A model generated the notes under the pieces. That model was not told the origin of the DNA. It made no database searches and saw only the letters and a list, made by a program, of their open reading frames with translations. From positions 57,413 to 121,412 of the forward strand of contig JAEESO010000005.1 in assembly GCA_016286385.1 (NCBI GenBank): a DNA stretch of 64,000 bases, written 5' to 3'. The DNA is from Bacteroidales bacterium (lineage in GTDB: Bacteria > Bacteroidota > Bacteroidia > Bacteroidales > UBA932). Shown here piece by piece: positions 42,772-52,164 of the stretch. The position numbers and the translations under genes were made by a program. How positions within the stretch are numbered: the first letter of the stretch is position 1; every line of letters starts with the position of its first letter.

Positions 42772-45510
42772 ATGAAAAGACACTCCATAATAGCAGCTCT
42801 GGCAGGACTTCTCCTTGTATCCTTCAGCGGATATTCACAGGACCTTGCCAACTTTACGGACGCCCTTGAGGGCAAGTATCCGGGACTCATCGTTATCCGC
42901 AACGATGGAACACCGGGCGCAGGTGCTGCGCGTATGATGATACGCGGAATCGGCTCTTACGCTCAGGGGACGGACGTGAACACTCTCAAGATTTTCGTGG
43001 ACGGCTTTGAGGTCCAGCAGGACTTCATAACTTACCTCTCCCCGGAGGAAATAGAGTCCGTAGTGATATGTAAGAATGCGGCCGATCTTGCCGAATACGG
43101 CATGAACGGCGCCAACGGCGTTCTGGCTATCACAACCAAACGCGGCTCTGAAGGCGCTCCGGTTATTACATTCAAGACCCGCGGCGGTGCCCAGATGCCC
43201 ATCAATGTGGCTAAGCCCCTTGGCTCATACGATTACGCCCGCCTGTACAACCAGGCCTGGAGCAACGACCACGGCCGTGAGTGGGATCCCTACTACGACT
43301 TTGAGGCCATGAACGCCTACAAGGCCGGTGAGGGCATAGACGTGAACTGGTACGACGAAGTATTCAAGCCCGTCACGGGTTATGCCGACGGTAGCCTTTC
43401 AATCCGTGGCGGCTCCCAGAACGCAAAGTACAGCGTTGTCCTTGACTATGCAAATCAGCAGGGCTTCCTGAACGTGAGGAATACGGACCGCACCAAGAAC
43501 GTTTCCTTCGTGAAATACGGCGTGCGTACCAACCTTGACATGAAGCTCAATGACATCTTCACAGTAAGCGTGGACCTTGGCGGACGTCTTGAAGACCGCA
43601 ACCGTCCCAATTACAACGTCTATCAACTGGTGAACGACGTAATGAGCTATCCGTCAAATATTTACCCCGTCTTTGACAAGGATGCCACAGATCCCATTTC
43701 CAACTTCTCCGGTACGGCCGTGTATCCCAACAACCCGGTAGGATCCCTTGCCGGACAGGGTTGGACCACAAGCCGCACAAAGCTCATGCAGGCCAACTTC
43801 AAGTTCAGGGAAGACTTTGGCTTCCTTCTCCCCGGCCTGTACCTGCAGGAAGGTTTCTCCTTCTATTCAAGGACCATCGGAAACACCGCCAAGACAAACA
43901 CTTACGCCCGTTATAACGGCGGAGTGCCCCAGACCGCAGACGTCTCAACCTACATCCGCTCCAACGGATACTGGAGTTCCGGCAAGGAGCGCTGGATGCA
44001 GGGCAACGTGATCCTGGGGTGGGACGGGGAGTTCGGCCTCCACAAGATTGCCGCAAAACTTGCCGCCCACATCTCCGATTTCAACGGCACCGGCAGCGCT
44101 TTCTACAACTGGAAATACCGCTACGCCAACTTCACCGCAAAGGCCGATTGGGCCTATGACAACCGCTACGACGCAGGAATCGGCCTTTCCCTTTTTGGCT
44201 CTGACGCCTTTGCGCCAGGAAAGCGGTTCGTACCCTATCCCACCGTCTCCTTTGGCTGGAACGCCTCCAACGAGGAATTCCTGAAGGGCAGCCAGGTTGT
44301 TAACAAGCTGAGGGTCAGAGCGTCGGCCGGCTTTACAGGGGCCAACGAGGCCTACGTCGGAATTGAAGGCTTTGAGACCGGCGGCAGATACCTGTATCAG
44401 CAGTACTACACCTGGACCGGAAGTTTTGTACAGGGCGTGGGTCCCAACTTCGGCGGCGGCGCCAGCGGCATCCGTCCGCTGTTCCTGAGCCACCCGGATG
44501 TTACAGCTGAAAAGAGCCTGAAGGCTAATATCGGCGTTGAGACAACCCTTTGGAACGCCCTCACCGTTAGTGCCGATTACTTTATGGATTACCGCACCGG
44601 TATCCTCACAAGAGACAACACCCTCTTGGACTATAATGGCGCCCAGATTGCCTACACCAACCTTGGAAAGATGTTCAACCACGGCGTTGACGCTTCATTT
44701 GTGTATGCCACAAAGAGCGGCCCCGTAGACTGGAGTGTCTACGGAAATGTGCTCTACGCCAAGAACAAAGTGCTTGAGATGGGAGAAGTTGCCACCAAGT
44801 ATCCATACAATGCCGCTACGGGCCTTCCTTACGGCACCAGGATGGGTCTTGAAAGCATCGGTTTCTATCAGGTCAAGGACTTTGACATGGACGGAGAGCT
44901 GAATATGGGACAGCCGGTTCCGCTTTACGGCGCAATCCAGCCCGGTGACCTTAAATACAAGAATCAGGACGGAGACGAGTACATTGACGATACAGACATC
45001 GTGAAAATCGGCAATCCTTCCTATCCTTCTCTGGTATTCAGCCTTGGCGCAGAGGCCAGGTTCATGGGATTTGACCTCTCCCTCCTCATAACCGGAAGCG
45101 CAGGCTCCACAGTAAACCTTATGGATTACGACGAATGGAAGCCTTTCCTCAATTACGGAAACGCCTTCGAATGGGCACAGGGCGCCTGGGCACACTACCC
45201 GGAAGCCAAGCTTGACACCCGTGAAACTGCAACTTACCCCCGCCTCTCCACAGGCCAGAACGACAACAACTACCGTTCAAGCTCCTTCTGGATCAAGGAC
45301 AACGCATGGGTTCGCCTGCAGGAAGTGGAACTTGGTTACACCATTCCCATTGACAGCAGGGTAATCAAGAACTTCCGCGTTTGCCTCACAGGATATAACC
45401 TCCTCACACTCAGCAGCCTTCTGAGTAAGTACAAGATGGACCCGGAAACGGTTAATTACGGATATCCCGCTTCAAAGGCGGTCAACCTGGGACTTCAAAT
45501 CAGTTTCTAA
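42772..45510 (+). CDS. SusC-like protein without N-terminal regulatory domain
   Basis: A 912-residue protein with a signal peptide (SFSGYSQ). The plug domain begins at once (DALEGKYPGLIVIRNDGTPG, MIRGIGSYAQ, DLAEYGMNGANGVLAITTKR), followed by a SusC-type barrel ending NLGLQISF. The regulatory-like domain of about 80 residues and any DEVVV-type TonB box, both present in the other two SusC proteins here, are missing; the gene does not look frameshifted, and no frame upstream encodes the lost part. It may work as a partner of the first SusC or as a passive pore. It is the first member of the second SusCD pair of PUL 2. Confidence 0.9.
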   Translation: MKRHSIIAALAGLLLVSFSGYSQDLANFTDALEGKYPGLIVIRNDGTPGAGAARMMIRGIGSYAQGTDVNTLKIFVDGFEVQQDFITYLSPEEIESVVICKNAADLAEYGMNGANGVLAITTKRGSEGAPVITFKTRGGAQMPINVAKPLGSYDYARLYNQAWSNDHGREWDPYYDFEAMNAYKAGEGIDVNWYDEVFKPVTGYADGSLSIRGGSQNAKYSVVLDYANQQGFLNVRNTDRTKNVSFVKYGVRTNLDMKLNDIFTVSVDLGGRLEDRNRPNYNVYQLVNDVMSYPSNIYPVFDKDATDPISNFSGTAVYPNNPVGSLAGQGWTTSRTKLMQANFKFREDFGFLLPGLYLQEGFSFYSRTIGNTAKTNTYARYNGGVPQTADVSTYIRSNGYWSSGKERWMQGNVILGWDGEFGLHKIAAKLAAHISDFNGTGSAFYNWKYRYANFTAKADWAYDNRYDAGIGLSLFGSDAFAPGKRFVPYPTVSFGWNASNEEFLKGSQVVNKLRVRASAGFTGANEAYVGIEGFETGGRYLYQQYYTWTGSFVQGVGPNFGGGASGIRPLFLSHPDVTAEKSLKANIGVETTLWNALTVSADYFMDYRTGILTRDNTLLDYNGAQIAYTNLGKMFNHGVDASFVYATKSGPVDWSVYGNVLYAKNKVLEMGEVATKYPYNAATGLPYGTRMGLESIGFYQVKDFDMDGELNMGQPVPLYGAIQPGDLKYKNQDGDEYIDDTDIVKIGNPSYPSLVFSLGAEARFMGFDLSLLITGSAGSTVNLMDYDEWKPFLNYGNAFEWAQGAWAHYPEAKLDTRETATYPRLSTGQNDNNYRSSSFWIKDNAWVRLQEVELGYTIPIDSRVIKNFRVCLTGYNLLTLSSLLSKYKMDPETVNYGYPASKAVNLGLQISF

Positions 45511-45513
45511 GAT

Positions 45514-47295
45514 ATGAAGAGGATTTACATCATACTTGCAGCGGCGCTTTCAGTATGCGCCTGCTCCAAATTCCTGGACACCCGCACAGACGTGTTTGAC
45601 ACCATGGACAGGCTCCAAACCCGTTCAAGCACCCTTACAAGCTTTGCCTATGCATACTATACCCCTATGGGGAACGGCTTCAACGTAATTGACGGGAACC
45701 TCTTTGCAAGCGCCTCCGACGAAGCAGAGCAGGCTGCCCCCACGTCAGAAGCCCAAACCTTCAACAGGGGTCTTTTATCGGCCGATTTAAACCCGCTCTC
45801 ATACAAGTACACCAATTACTATGAGGGCATCCGCGCAGCGCATTTCTTCCTGGATTACGCCAAGGACGGGGAAAATTTCCTGGCCCTGAACAGGGATACC
45901 AGCACGGTGTATAACCCGGACGGTAGCATCTACAGCACTGAGCAGCCCAAGGCATATATGCGTGACTGCATCAACCTTGGCTGGCAGAGGGCCGAGGCAT
46001 ACATCGCAGAGGCTTACTACTACGGCGAGCTCCTGAAGATGTACGGCGGAGTTCCGCTTCTGGACCCAGAGACCGGCATTGCCCGCCAGGCTTCCTACGA
46101 CGAAGTAGTGGCTCATATCGTGAAACTCATCGACGACCACCTGAATGAACTCAACCTTGACTGGAGAGTAGCCCTGGACGAGACCCCTGAAAACGCCATC
46201 GCAGATGTCACAAACTGGAATTTCCGTGACGAGACAGGCCGATGGGACCGCACGGCGGCCCTTGCCGTCAAGGCACGCGTGCTCCTTTACGCGGCAAGTC
46301 CCCGCAACAACCCCTTGGACGACGTAGAGAAATGGGAAAAGGCAGCCGAGGCCGCAAATGACGTGATTCAGATGCGCAAGGCCGTCTTTGCCAAGGGCTT
46401 CGGCTTTGGAGAAGGCGCCAGGACCACCCCCGACTGGCATATGCCCATGAACAGGGACTACGGCAACTACTTCATCAAGAACAACGCCACCTCCGACGTA
46501 GAGTCCATCTTCCTGGTTCGCCAGGCGGCCGGCAGCGCCCCTGAGCGTGCCAACTATCCGGTTGCAACCCGTGGCGGAGGCAGCGGCGTATGCCCCACCC
46601 AGAACCTTGTGGATGCGTATGAGTATATCGGCCCCCAGGTGCCGGATCCTTATGCCAACAGGGATCCCCGCCTTGCTGCTACAATAGTATGTAACGGCAG
46701 CACCTGGAACGGCAACAGCATTGATGAGTCCAAGGGCGGCAACTACGACTCCCGCGTTGCTGGGGCAAGCCCCACCGGATACTACCTCAAGAAGTTCCTC
46801 GCTCCCAACCTCAACCTTGTGGAAGGCGGCAGCACGGACCATATCTGGCCCCTCTACCGTTACGCCGAGGTCCTTCTGAACTATGCAGAGGCTATGAACG
46901 AGGCCTATGGCCCGGATGCAGACCCAGCCGGTTACGGAATGACCGCACGCCAGGCCCTCACGGAAGTACGCCAGAGCGCCAGCACTTCACTCCCTGTAGT
47001 TACAGCCGCCTCAAAGACGGATTTCCGTAATGCCGTTAAGCAGGAGCGTCGCGTGGAGCTGGCCTTCGAAGACCACCGCTACTGGGACCTTCTCCGCTGG
47101 AAAGACGCCATGACCGTACTCAACAAGGCCATCAAGGGCGCTTCCGTAAGGAAAAACGAGCTTGGCGGCTTCCAGTACAGCTATCCTACCGTAGCCTACC
47201 GCACTTTCTATGAAAGGAATTACTACTTCCCCTTCACCCGCAAGGAAATTGCAAACGGAGGCGGAGCAATTACCCAGAACCCTGAATACAATTGA
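45514..47295 (+). CDS. SusD/RagB family lipoprotein (PUL 2, second)
   Basis: A 593-residue SusD-like lipoprotein (LSVCACSKFL, Cys17). Visible family segments: LGWQRAEAYIAEAYYYGELLKMYGG, LAVKARVLLYAASP, RYAEVLLNYAEAMNEAYG and the C-terminal ERRVELAFEDHRYWDLLRW. It begins three bases after the short SusC gene, so the two are certainly co-translated. It differs strongly from the first PUL 2 SusD, so it is not a recent duplicate and may bind a different oligosaccharide. Confidence 0.94.
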   Translation: MKRIYIILAAALSVCACSKFLDTRTDVFDTMDRLQTRSSTLTSFAYAYYTPMGNGFNVIDGNLFASASDEAEQAAPTSEAQTFNRGLLSADLNPLSYKYTNYYEGIRAAHFFLDYAKDGENFLALNRDTSTVYNPDGSIYSTEQPKAYMRDCINLGWQRAEAYIAEAYYYGELLKMYGGVPLLDPETGIARQASYDEVVAHIVKLIDDHLNELNLDWRVALDETPENAIADVTNWNFRDETGRWDRTAALAVKARVLLYAASPRNNPLDDVEKWEKAAEAANDVIQMRKAVFAKGFGFGEGARTTPDWHMPMNRDYGNYFIKNNATSDVESIFLVRQAAGSAPERANYPVATRGGGSGVCPTQNLVDAYEYIGPQVPDPYANRDPRLAATIVCNGSTWNGNSIDESKGGNYDSRVAGASPTGYYLKKFLAPNLNLVEGGSTDHIWPLYRYAEVLLNYAEAMNEAYGPDADPAGYGMTARQALTEVRQSASTSLPVVTAASKTDFRNAVKQERRVELAFEDHRYWDLLRWKDAMTVLNKAIKGASVRKNELGGFQYSYPTVAYRTFYERNYYFPFTRKEIANGGGAITQNPEYN

Positions 47296-47296
47296 T

Positions 47297-47914
47297 ATGA
47301 AAGCATATAAGTTACTTCTCATCGTTGCTCTTACAGCAGGCTTTGCCGCCTGCTCCAAAGAGGATGCTACCAAGGACTACGGCTTTGCTAAGGTGTACAT
47401 ACCGCAGGCCACGGTGACGGGTATAGACAATTCCTATCCCATCCCCATGGGACCGTTCGGCCAGAATTCCAAGTACACCTGCTCCTATGATGCCGCCAGC
47501 GGCAAACTGGACATCGCGCTTGGAGTTATCCGCTCAGGTTATTTCGCGGTTCAGAAGGGCTACAGCGTATCCTTAGGGATATCGGCCGATCTTACCGCAG
47601 CAAAAGTAGCGGACGTGGGGGGCGTGGCTCTTCCCGCGGCCGTATGCACCGTTCCCGGCACCATCACGGTTCCTGACGGCGAGAGCGGCGCTTCAGTAAA
47701 GGTGAGCGTGGACCTCAAGGCCCTTGCCGCCCAGAGCGCAACATTCAAGGACGCGGAAGGTTATAAGAAGCTTGTGCTTGGCCTTGCCATTTCAAATCTC
47801 CAAGGTCCAGCCGACTATTCCCTGGCCGATTCCAACACGTCCGTGGCAATAATCCTTGACCTTGGAAGCGAGTACTGGACGGACGACGTACGTGCCCTTT
47901 TCCCCTTAGATTAA
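47297..47914 (+). CDS. DUF1735-like surface glycan-binding lipoprotein
   Basis: With the start at 47297 (one base after the susD stop), the 205-residue protein has a lipobox (AGFAACSKED, Cys19). It then has a beta-sandwich resembling DUF1735/BT_3987 N-terminal domains of Bacteroidota surface proteins, starting YGFAKVYIPQAT and closing with SVAIILDLGSEYW. Such domains are found on SusE-position proteins and on endo-enzymes. No catalytic domain is attached. Probable surface binding of PUL 2 glycans, by context. Confidence 0.78.
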   Translation: MKAYKLLLIVALTAGFAACSKEDATKDYGFAKVYIPQATVTGIDNSYPIPMGPFGQNSKYTCSYDAASGKLDIALGVIRSGYFAVQKGYSVSLGISADLTAAKVADVGGVALPAAVCTVPGTITVPDGESGASVKVSVDLKALAAQSATFKDAEGYKKLVLGLAISNLQGPADYSLADSNTSVAIILDLGSEYWTDDVRALFPLD

Positions 47915-47957
47915 TAATCCTAAACCAATATTAACCATTTTTTAACACATGTGTTTT

Positions 47958-49214
47958 ATGAAAAAAGTTCTTTACTTTCTCGCAGCAGCCATCTTTGCAG
48001 TAACAATGGCCGCCTGCACAAAGCCCGCCGATAACGGCAAGACAGACGACAACACGCCGGCTGCCGCTTCCCCTAAGGCAGACTTCGACTACGCCGTGGA
48101 CGGACTGAAGGTGACTTTCACCAACAAGAGCACCAACGCCACCTCCTACAAGTGGGACTTCGGCGATGACGAGACTTCAAAGGAAGCCTCTCCGGAACAC
48201 ACCTACGCTTCCGGTGGCAGTTATTCCGTTAAGCTCACCGCCGCAAATGCCGACGGCGAGGTCTCTTCCAAGGAGGTCAAAATTGATGTTGCAGGTGCCC
48301 CCAAGGCCTACTTCACCTTTGAGGCCCAGAAGGACCGTGCAGGAAAATTCGGCCTTACTGTAAAGTTTGACGCCACTGCTTCCGAGAACGCAACCAACAT
48401 CACCTGGGAATTTGGCGACGGCGTCACCACTGAGCCCGGCACCGACTTCAAGACCACTCACGTTTATGCCGATTATGGCAAATACACCGTCAAGGCCACT
48501 GTTGTCAACTCTGCTTTTGTAACAAACACCTACCAGGCCGAAGTTGACGTCATTGCCTACAACGAGCTCCTCAAGGGCGGTGAAATGGAAGAGGACGATG
48601 CTCAGTATTGGACATTCATCCATACCGATGTCCTTCCCGAAGGTGACTATGAAAACCCCATGGCAGGTGTTCCCAGTTGGGTCCCCACCTTTGGTTATAC
48701 CGAGGTGAAGCCGGCCGGCGGTAACGGCGGCTGCCTCAGACTCTCTTCCGAGAACCAGATTCACGACCAGGCAAACAACGTCAAATTCTATCAGGCAATA
48801 GAAGTTGAGGAGGGTGATTATCTTGAACTATCAGCACAGATGAAATGGGGAGAAAACACGAATGACTGCGGTTTGTTGTGGTTCGGTATTGCCGAAAGCG
48901 AGGATGCTATTGGTTTAGATGGCACGTCTGTAGTTGAAATGTTCAACTACTGGTCAGCCGCCGGAACTGACCCTGTTCCACCTATTGATGGTGGTTTTGA
49001 GGCCAATGCCAACTACATTGCAAAGAATGCCGAACTTGGGCTTGGTTACAGCAATGCCGGCGAACCGGTTGCTCACTACTGGGCACAGAAGACAGGCACC
49101 GTTTATTATTATGTAGATTATCGCTCTGTCTGGGGTCCTTTCTTCGGCCCTGGCATATATCTCTACTTCGACAACCTCAGTGTAAAGGTTGTTGCCGCAC
49201 CAGAGGAGGAGTAA
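47958..49214 (+). CDS. PKD-repeat lipoprotein with carbohydrate-binding-like C-terminus
   Basis: The start at 47958 gives a lipobox (VTMAACTKP, Cys20). Two PKD domains follow: the first with TSYKWDFGDDETSKEASPEH, the second with NITWEFGDGV and the TTHVYADYGKYTVKATV strand. The C-terminal part (about 210-418) begins LLKGGEMEEDDAQYWTF and has the jelly-roll pattern of CBM4/9-like carbohydrate-binding modules. No catalytic residues are evident. It is likely a surface glycan-binding protein of PUL 2. A 43-base gap separates it from the DUF1735-like gene. The GH16 genes follow after a hairpin. Confidence 0.83.
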   Translation: MKKVLYFLAAAIFAVTMAACTKPADNGKTDDNTPAAASPKADFDYAVDGLKVTFTNKSTNATSYKWDFGDDETSKEASPEHTYASGGSYSVKLTAANADGEVSSKEVKIDVAGAPKAYFTFEAQKDRAGKFGLTVKFDATASENATNITWEFGDGVTTEPGTDFKTTHVYADYGKYTVKATVVNSAFVTNTYQAEVDVIAYNELLKGGEMEEDDAQYWTFIHTDVLPEGDYENPMAGVPSWVPTFGYTEVKPAGGNGGCLRLSSENQIHDQANNVKFYQAIEVEEGDYLELSAQMKWGENTNDCGLLWFGIAESEDAIGLDGTSVVEMFNYWSAAGTDPVPPIDGGFEANANYIAKNAELGLGYSNAGEPVAHYWAQKTGTVYYYVDYRSVWGPFFGPGIYLYFDNLSVKVVAAPEEE

Positions 49215-49225
49215 TTTTTTAGGGA

Positions 49226-49247
49226 CAGGGCGGCTGACCCCGCCCTG
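49226..49247 (+). promoter_or_regulatory. GC-rich hairpin between PKD and GH16 genes
   Basis: CAGGGCGG (49226-49233) and CCGCCCTG (49240-49247) form a perfect 8-bp stem. No T-run follows, so this looks more like an mRNA-processing or stabilising hairpin inside the PUL 2 transcript than a full terminator. Confidence 0.5.
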
Positions 49248-49276
49248 CCTCTCCAAGTAATATAATATAAGGAAAG

Positions 49277-50215
49277 ATGAAAAGACTTTCAGCAATTTTA
49301 GCACTGTCGCTCATTATTCCGGCAGCGGCGATGGCTCAGGACCCGGATACCCGCTTCATGGGAGCCTTCAAAGAGGATTTTGACGGCGCAAAGCCGCAGT
49401 ATTTCAGCGGAGGAAGCGCCCCTAAACTGTTTTTCGGCGTGCCTTCACTCACAGAGAAAGGCACAACCGTTATGCTTGAGCGCATCCAGCCCACGGACCC
49501 CGCAGGCGCGGGAAAGGGCCCGGAAATCTCTTCCACCAAACGCACGCACTTCGGCACTTATTCGGCCCGTCTCCGCGTCCCCGACGTGAAGAAGGCGCAG
49601 CCAAACGTTGGCGCGGTTGTGGGATACTTCACATACCGTTTTACGCAGGGGTTCGGCCTTTCGGAGATTGACTTCGAGTGGCTCATTGCCGATCCTACAC
49701 TCATCTATATCGGCACCTGGACTAGCGCGCCAAACAATGTGGGCAACCTCCAGAGGGTTGGCCGCACCATCAACCTTGCAAAGGGACAGATCCTGTACAC
49801 CAACTACAGGTCCTATCACGACGGCAACAAGAACCACTACTTTGCTTCTTCCGACGACGCTGCCCTTACGCCCCGCACCATCCCTGCCATTTCCGACTAT
49901 AACGCCTCAAAGAAGTTCTATGTTTACGGCTTCGACTGGTACCCCGACAGGCTTACATGGTGGATAGAGCACCCGGATACCGGAGAGAAGGTTATCCTCT
50001 GGGACTACCAGGGCACAACGCCCAACTTCTCCGGCATTCCCCAGCCGCCCACAACCTACCTTATGAATTTCTGGCACACCAACGACTGGTCAGTGGACAC
50101 CAATCCCCAGTCAAAGGAGGCTCCCAAGTATCCCTATTGCCTGGAGGTGGACTGGATGAAGTATGAACCCTACGATGAGATAAACATCTTGTGGAGGAAA
50201 GATAATGGATATTAA
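49277..50215 (+). CDS. GH16 beta-glucanase (ExDxE form)
   Basis: A 312-residue secreted enzyme with a signal peptide (IPAAAMAQ) and one GH16 jelly-roll. The catalytic motif SEIDFEW is intact, with nucleophile E130, D132 and acid/base E134. The motif without the extra residue is the non-bulged form seen in lichenases (beta-1,3-1,4-glucanases), unlike the PUL 1 GH16. Other landmarks: GTYSARLRVPDV, FYVYGFDWYPDRLTWWIEH and the C-terminal LEVDWMKYEP. It is the first of three tandem GH16-fold genes; its 3' end overlaps the next start by 11 bases. Confidence 0.93.
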   Translation: MKRLSAILALSLIIPAAAMAQDPDTRFMGAFKEDFDGAKPQYFSGGSAPKLFFGVPSLTEKGTTVMLERIQPTDPAGAGKGPEISSTKRTHFGTYSARLRVPDVKKAQPNVGAVVGYFTYRFTQGFGLSEIDFEWLIADPTLIYIGTWTSAPNNVGNLQRVGRTINLAKGQILYTNYRSYHDGNKNHYFASSDDAALTPRTIPAISDYNASKKFYVYGFDWYPDRLTWWIEHPDTGEKVILWDYQGTTPNFSGIPQPPTTYLMNFWHTNDWSVDTNPQSKEAPKYPYCLEVDWMKYEPYDEINILWRKDNGY

Positions 50216-50963
50216 TAGGTTACTGTTATTGCTGGCACTTGGGGCGGCTGTTTCCTGCAGCAGCGGGAAATATCCGCTCCCGGTACCGGAAAAGCCAAAG
50301 CAGGAACAGCCGGATAACAAGCCGGACGATACCCCGGATGATACTCCCGATGACAAACCGGACGATAAACCGGACGACAACCCTCCCGTGACCGTAACCA
50401 TTATGGAGGCCTTTAAGGAAGACTTTTCCGGTGAACCCGGCAATGGGCTCACCCTGGATGCTGGCGGAATAGACTTCCGCAGTTTTCCCGGTTTTCCCTC
50501 ACTTACGGAAAGCGGCACCAAGATACTTATGCTCAGGCTCAATGCCGCAAAGGACGCCGGAGACGGAATCACACTAACATCCAAGGATTATGTACACTTT
50601 GGTAGTTATTCCGCTCGCGTGAAGTTGCCGGATGTAAAGTCCGTGCAGGCAAGCCTTGGCGCAAGCGTGGAGTTCGGCCCAGAAGGCGCGGGGGTGGTCA
50701 TTGACGTAGCGTCACCTACCGTAGCCGGCATAAACACCGCATCCAAGCTCTGCGTTATCGGCCTTGACTGGAGTGCCGATAAACTTGTGCGGTGGGTAAA
50801 ATCCACGCCCTCCGGCGACAAAAAAGTGATTGAAGAGGTCACTGAAAACGTGCCCCAGGACCCTCTGAAGCTCGTTTTCAGGTATTACCACACGGACGGG
50901 GCGGCGGCAAACTACCCCTACGAACTAGAAATTGACTGGATAGAATATAGCCCTCAAGAGTAA
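50205..50963 (+). CDS. degenerate, non-catalytic GH16-fold lipoprotein
   Basis: A 252-residue lipoprotein (AAVSCSSG, Cys18) with a long Pro/Asp/Lys linker of repeated PDD units (about 38-62). Its globular part aligns with both neighbouring GH16 enzymes: EAFKEDFSG, FPSLTESGTK, HFGSYSARVKLPDV, CVIGLDWSADKLVRWV and the C-terminal YELEIDWIEYSP. At the place of the catalytic SEIDxEW strand it has GAGVVIDVAS, so both Glu residues are gone, and about 60 residues between that strand and the following sheet are deleted. It is therefore very unlikely to be a hydrolase and is more likely a surface binding protein that arose by duplication. The start is preceded by GGAGGAAAG. Its stop overlaps the next start (TAATG). 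Confidence 0.86.
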   Translation: MDINRLLLLLALGAAVSCSSGKYPLPVPEKPKQEQPDNKPDDTPDDTPDDKPDDKPDDNPPVTVTIMEAFKEDFSGEPGNGLTLDAGGIDFRSFPGFPSLTESGTKILMLRLNAAKDAGDGITLTSKDYVHFGSYSARVKLPDVKSVQASLGASVEFGPEGAGVVIDVASPTVAGINTASKLCVIGLDWSADKLVRWVKSTPSGDKKVIEEVTENVPQDPLKLVFRYYHTDGAAANYPYELEIDWIEYSPQE

Positions 50964-51913
50964 TGAAGCGCTGCTTAACAATTTGCCTTGGCCTGATGCT
51001 TTGCGCAGGGGCCTTCGGCCAGGAAGCACCAAAGTTCCACGGTGCATTCAAGGAAGACTTCAAGGAAGGATCTTCTGAGTACTTTGACTTCAATTACAGG
51101 CCATCGGGAGAGGATTTCCGCTATTTCTCAGGATTTCCCTCACTCTCAGAGGAGGGTACTTCCGTTATGCTTTACCGGATGGATCCCGCAGATCCCGCGG
51201 GCGCCGGCCGTGGTCCGGAGATCATCTCCAAGGACTACACTTTTTACGGAAGCTACAGCGCCCGCATCAAGATTGCGGATCCGCGTGAGATTCAGCCAAA
51301 CGTTGGTGCCGTGGTGGGGTATTTCACCTACAACATCGACAGGGAGTTCGGCCAGAGCGAGATTGACATCGAGTGGCTTATTGCCGATCCCAGAATCATC
51401 TACGTAGGCACCTGGACGGGTAAACGCGGCGCACATAACCGTGTGGGCCGAATCATCAACCTTGCAACCGGAGAGATCCTTGAGACCATCTGGCGCTCCG
51501 AGGTCCGCCACAGGGACGGCAGCGTTACCCGCGTTCCAAATACAGCCTTCACGGGCCGTCAGAACAAGCCTTCACGCATTGAGGCCATTCCTGATTACGA
51601 TGCATCGGCCCGCTTCTACGTATACGGCTGGGACTGGTATCCAGACCGTATGGTATGGTGGATGGAGCATCCTGAAACCGGCAAGAAGATCATCCTCTGG
51701 GACTACAAGGGCAAGAAAGTGTTCCCGGACCAGCCTTCAAAGACCGGCGTTCCCTGCCTCAAGAGCAAATACAGGCTCAATTTCTGGCACACCAACAACT
51801 GGCCGGTGGAAACCAATCCGCTGTCCGTTGAAAAGCCGCTCTATCCCTACGAGCTGGAGATAGACTGGATGAGCTACACTCCCTTTGACAAATACAATCC
51901 GTATCTGAAATAG
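50963..51913 (+). CDS. GH16 beta-glucanase (ExDxE form), second copy
   Basis: A 316-residue secreted enzyme with a signal peptide (CAGAFGQ) and one GH16 domain. The catalytic motif SEIDIEW is intact (E133, D135, E137). It matches the enzyme at 49277-50215 along its length (GSYSARIKIAD, PNVGAVVGYFTY, FYVYGWDWYPDRMVWWMEH, NFWHTNNW), with different loops around residues 165-190 that could change subsite preference. It is the last gene of PUL 2. Translational overlap with the degenerate copy shows that all three are made together. Confidence 0.93.
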   Translation: MKRCLTICLGLMLCAGAFGQEAPKFHGAFKEDFKEGSSEYFDFNYRPSGEDFRYFSGFPSLSEEGTSVMLYRMDPADPAGAGRGPEIISKDYTFYGSYSARIKIADPREIQPNVGAVVGYFTYNIDREFGQSEIDIEWLIADPRIIYVGTWTGKRGAHNRVGRIINLATGEILETIWRSEVRHRDGSVTRVPNTAFTGRQNKPSRIEAIPDYDASARFYVYGWDWYPDRMVWWMEHPETGKKIILWDYKGKKVFPDQPSKTGVPCLKSKYRLNFWHTNNWPVETNPLSVEKPLYPYELEIDWMSYTPFDKYNPYLK

Positions 51914-52126
51914 GACGCTGGTCCAAAAGTCCCTGACATACAGTTGTTTATCTATTTAGGGGGGCACTTACAGGTGCACCCTTACGAATAACCCTTTTTC
52001 TCATATTTCCAAATCTTGGCAAGCCTTGCCAAAATTTGGTCAGCGCGCATAAGTTTTCAACCTTTGTAACGGAGACCTAAAGACAGGACTCCGTTATATA
52101 GAGTGGTAAATTTTCTATTCTATGTA
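51914..52126. other. intergenic region with three inverted repeats
   Basis: The gap between PUL 2 and the second hicAB pair holds three dyads and no gene. GGGGGCAC with GTGCACCC (around 51959-51981) is a likely PUL 2 terminator. A 31-bp dyad is at 52009-52039, with core TTGGCAAG-C-CTTGCCAA and flanks CCAAAT and ATTTGG. AACGGAG (52068-52074) pairs with CTCCGTT (52089-52095), close to the hicA promoter and possibly an operator. Confidence 0.6.
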
Positions 52127-52157
52127 TTTGTATTTAATAGAAAAATAACTATTTTTG
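52127..52157 (+). promoter_or_regulatory. promoter of the second hicAB pair (TTTG-N19-TAnnTTTG)
   Basis: TTTG at 52127-52130 and TATTTTTG at 52150-52157 with a 19-bp spacer, the same geometry as the promoter of the first hicAB pair. The hicA ATG is seven bases downstream of the -7 box. Confidence 0.75.
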
Positions 52158-52164
52158 TGCGCCT

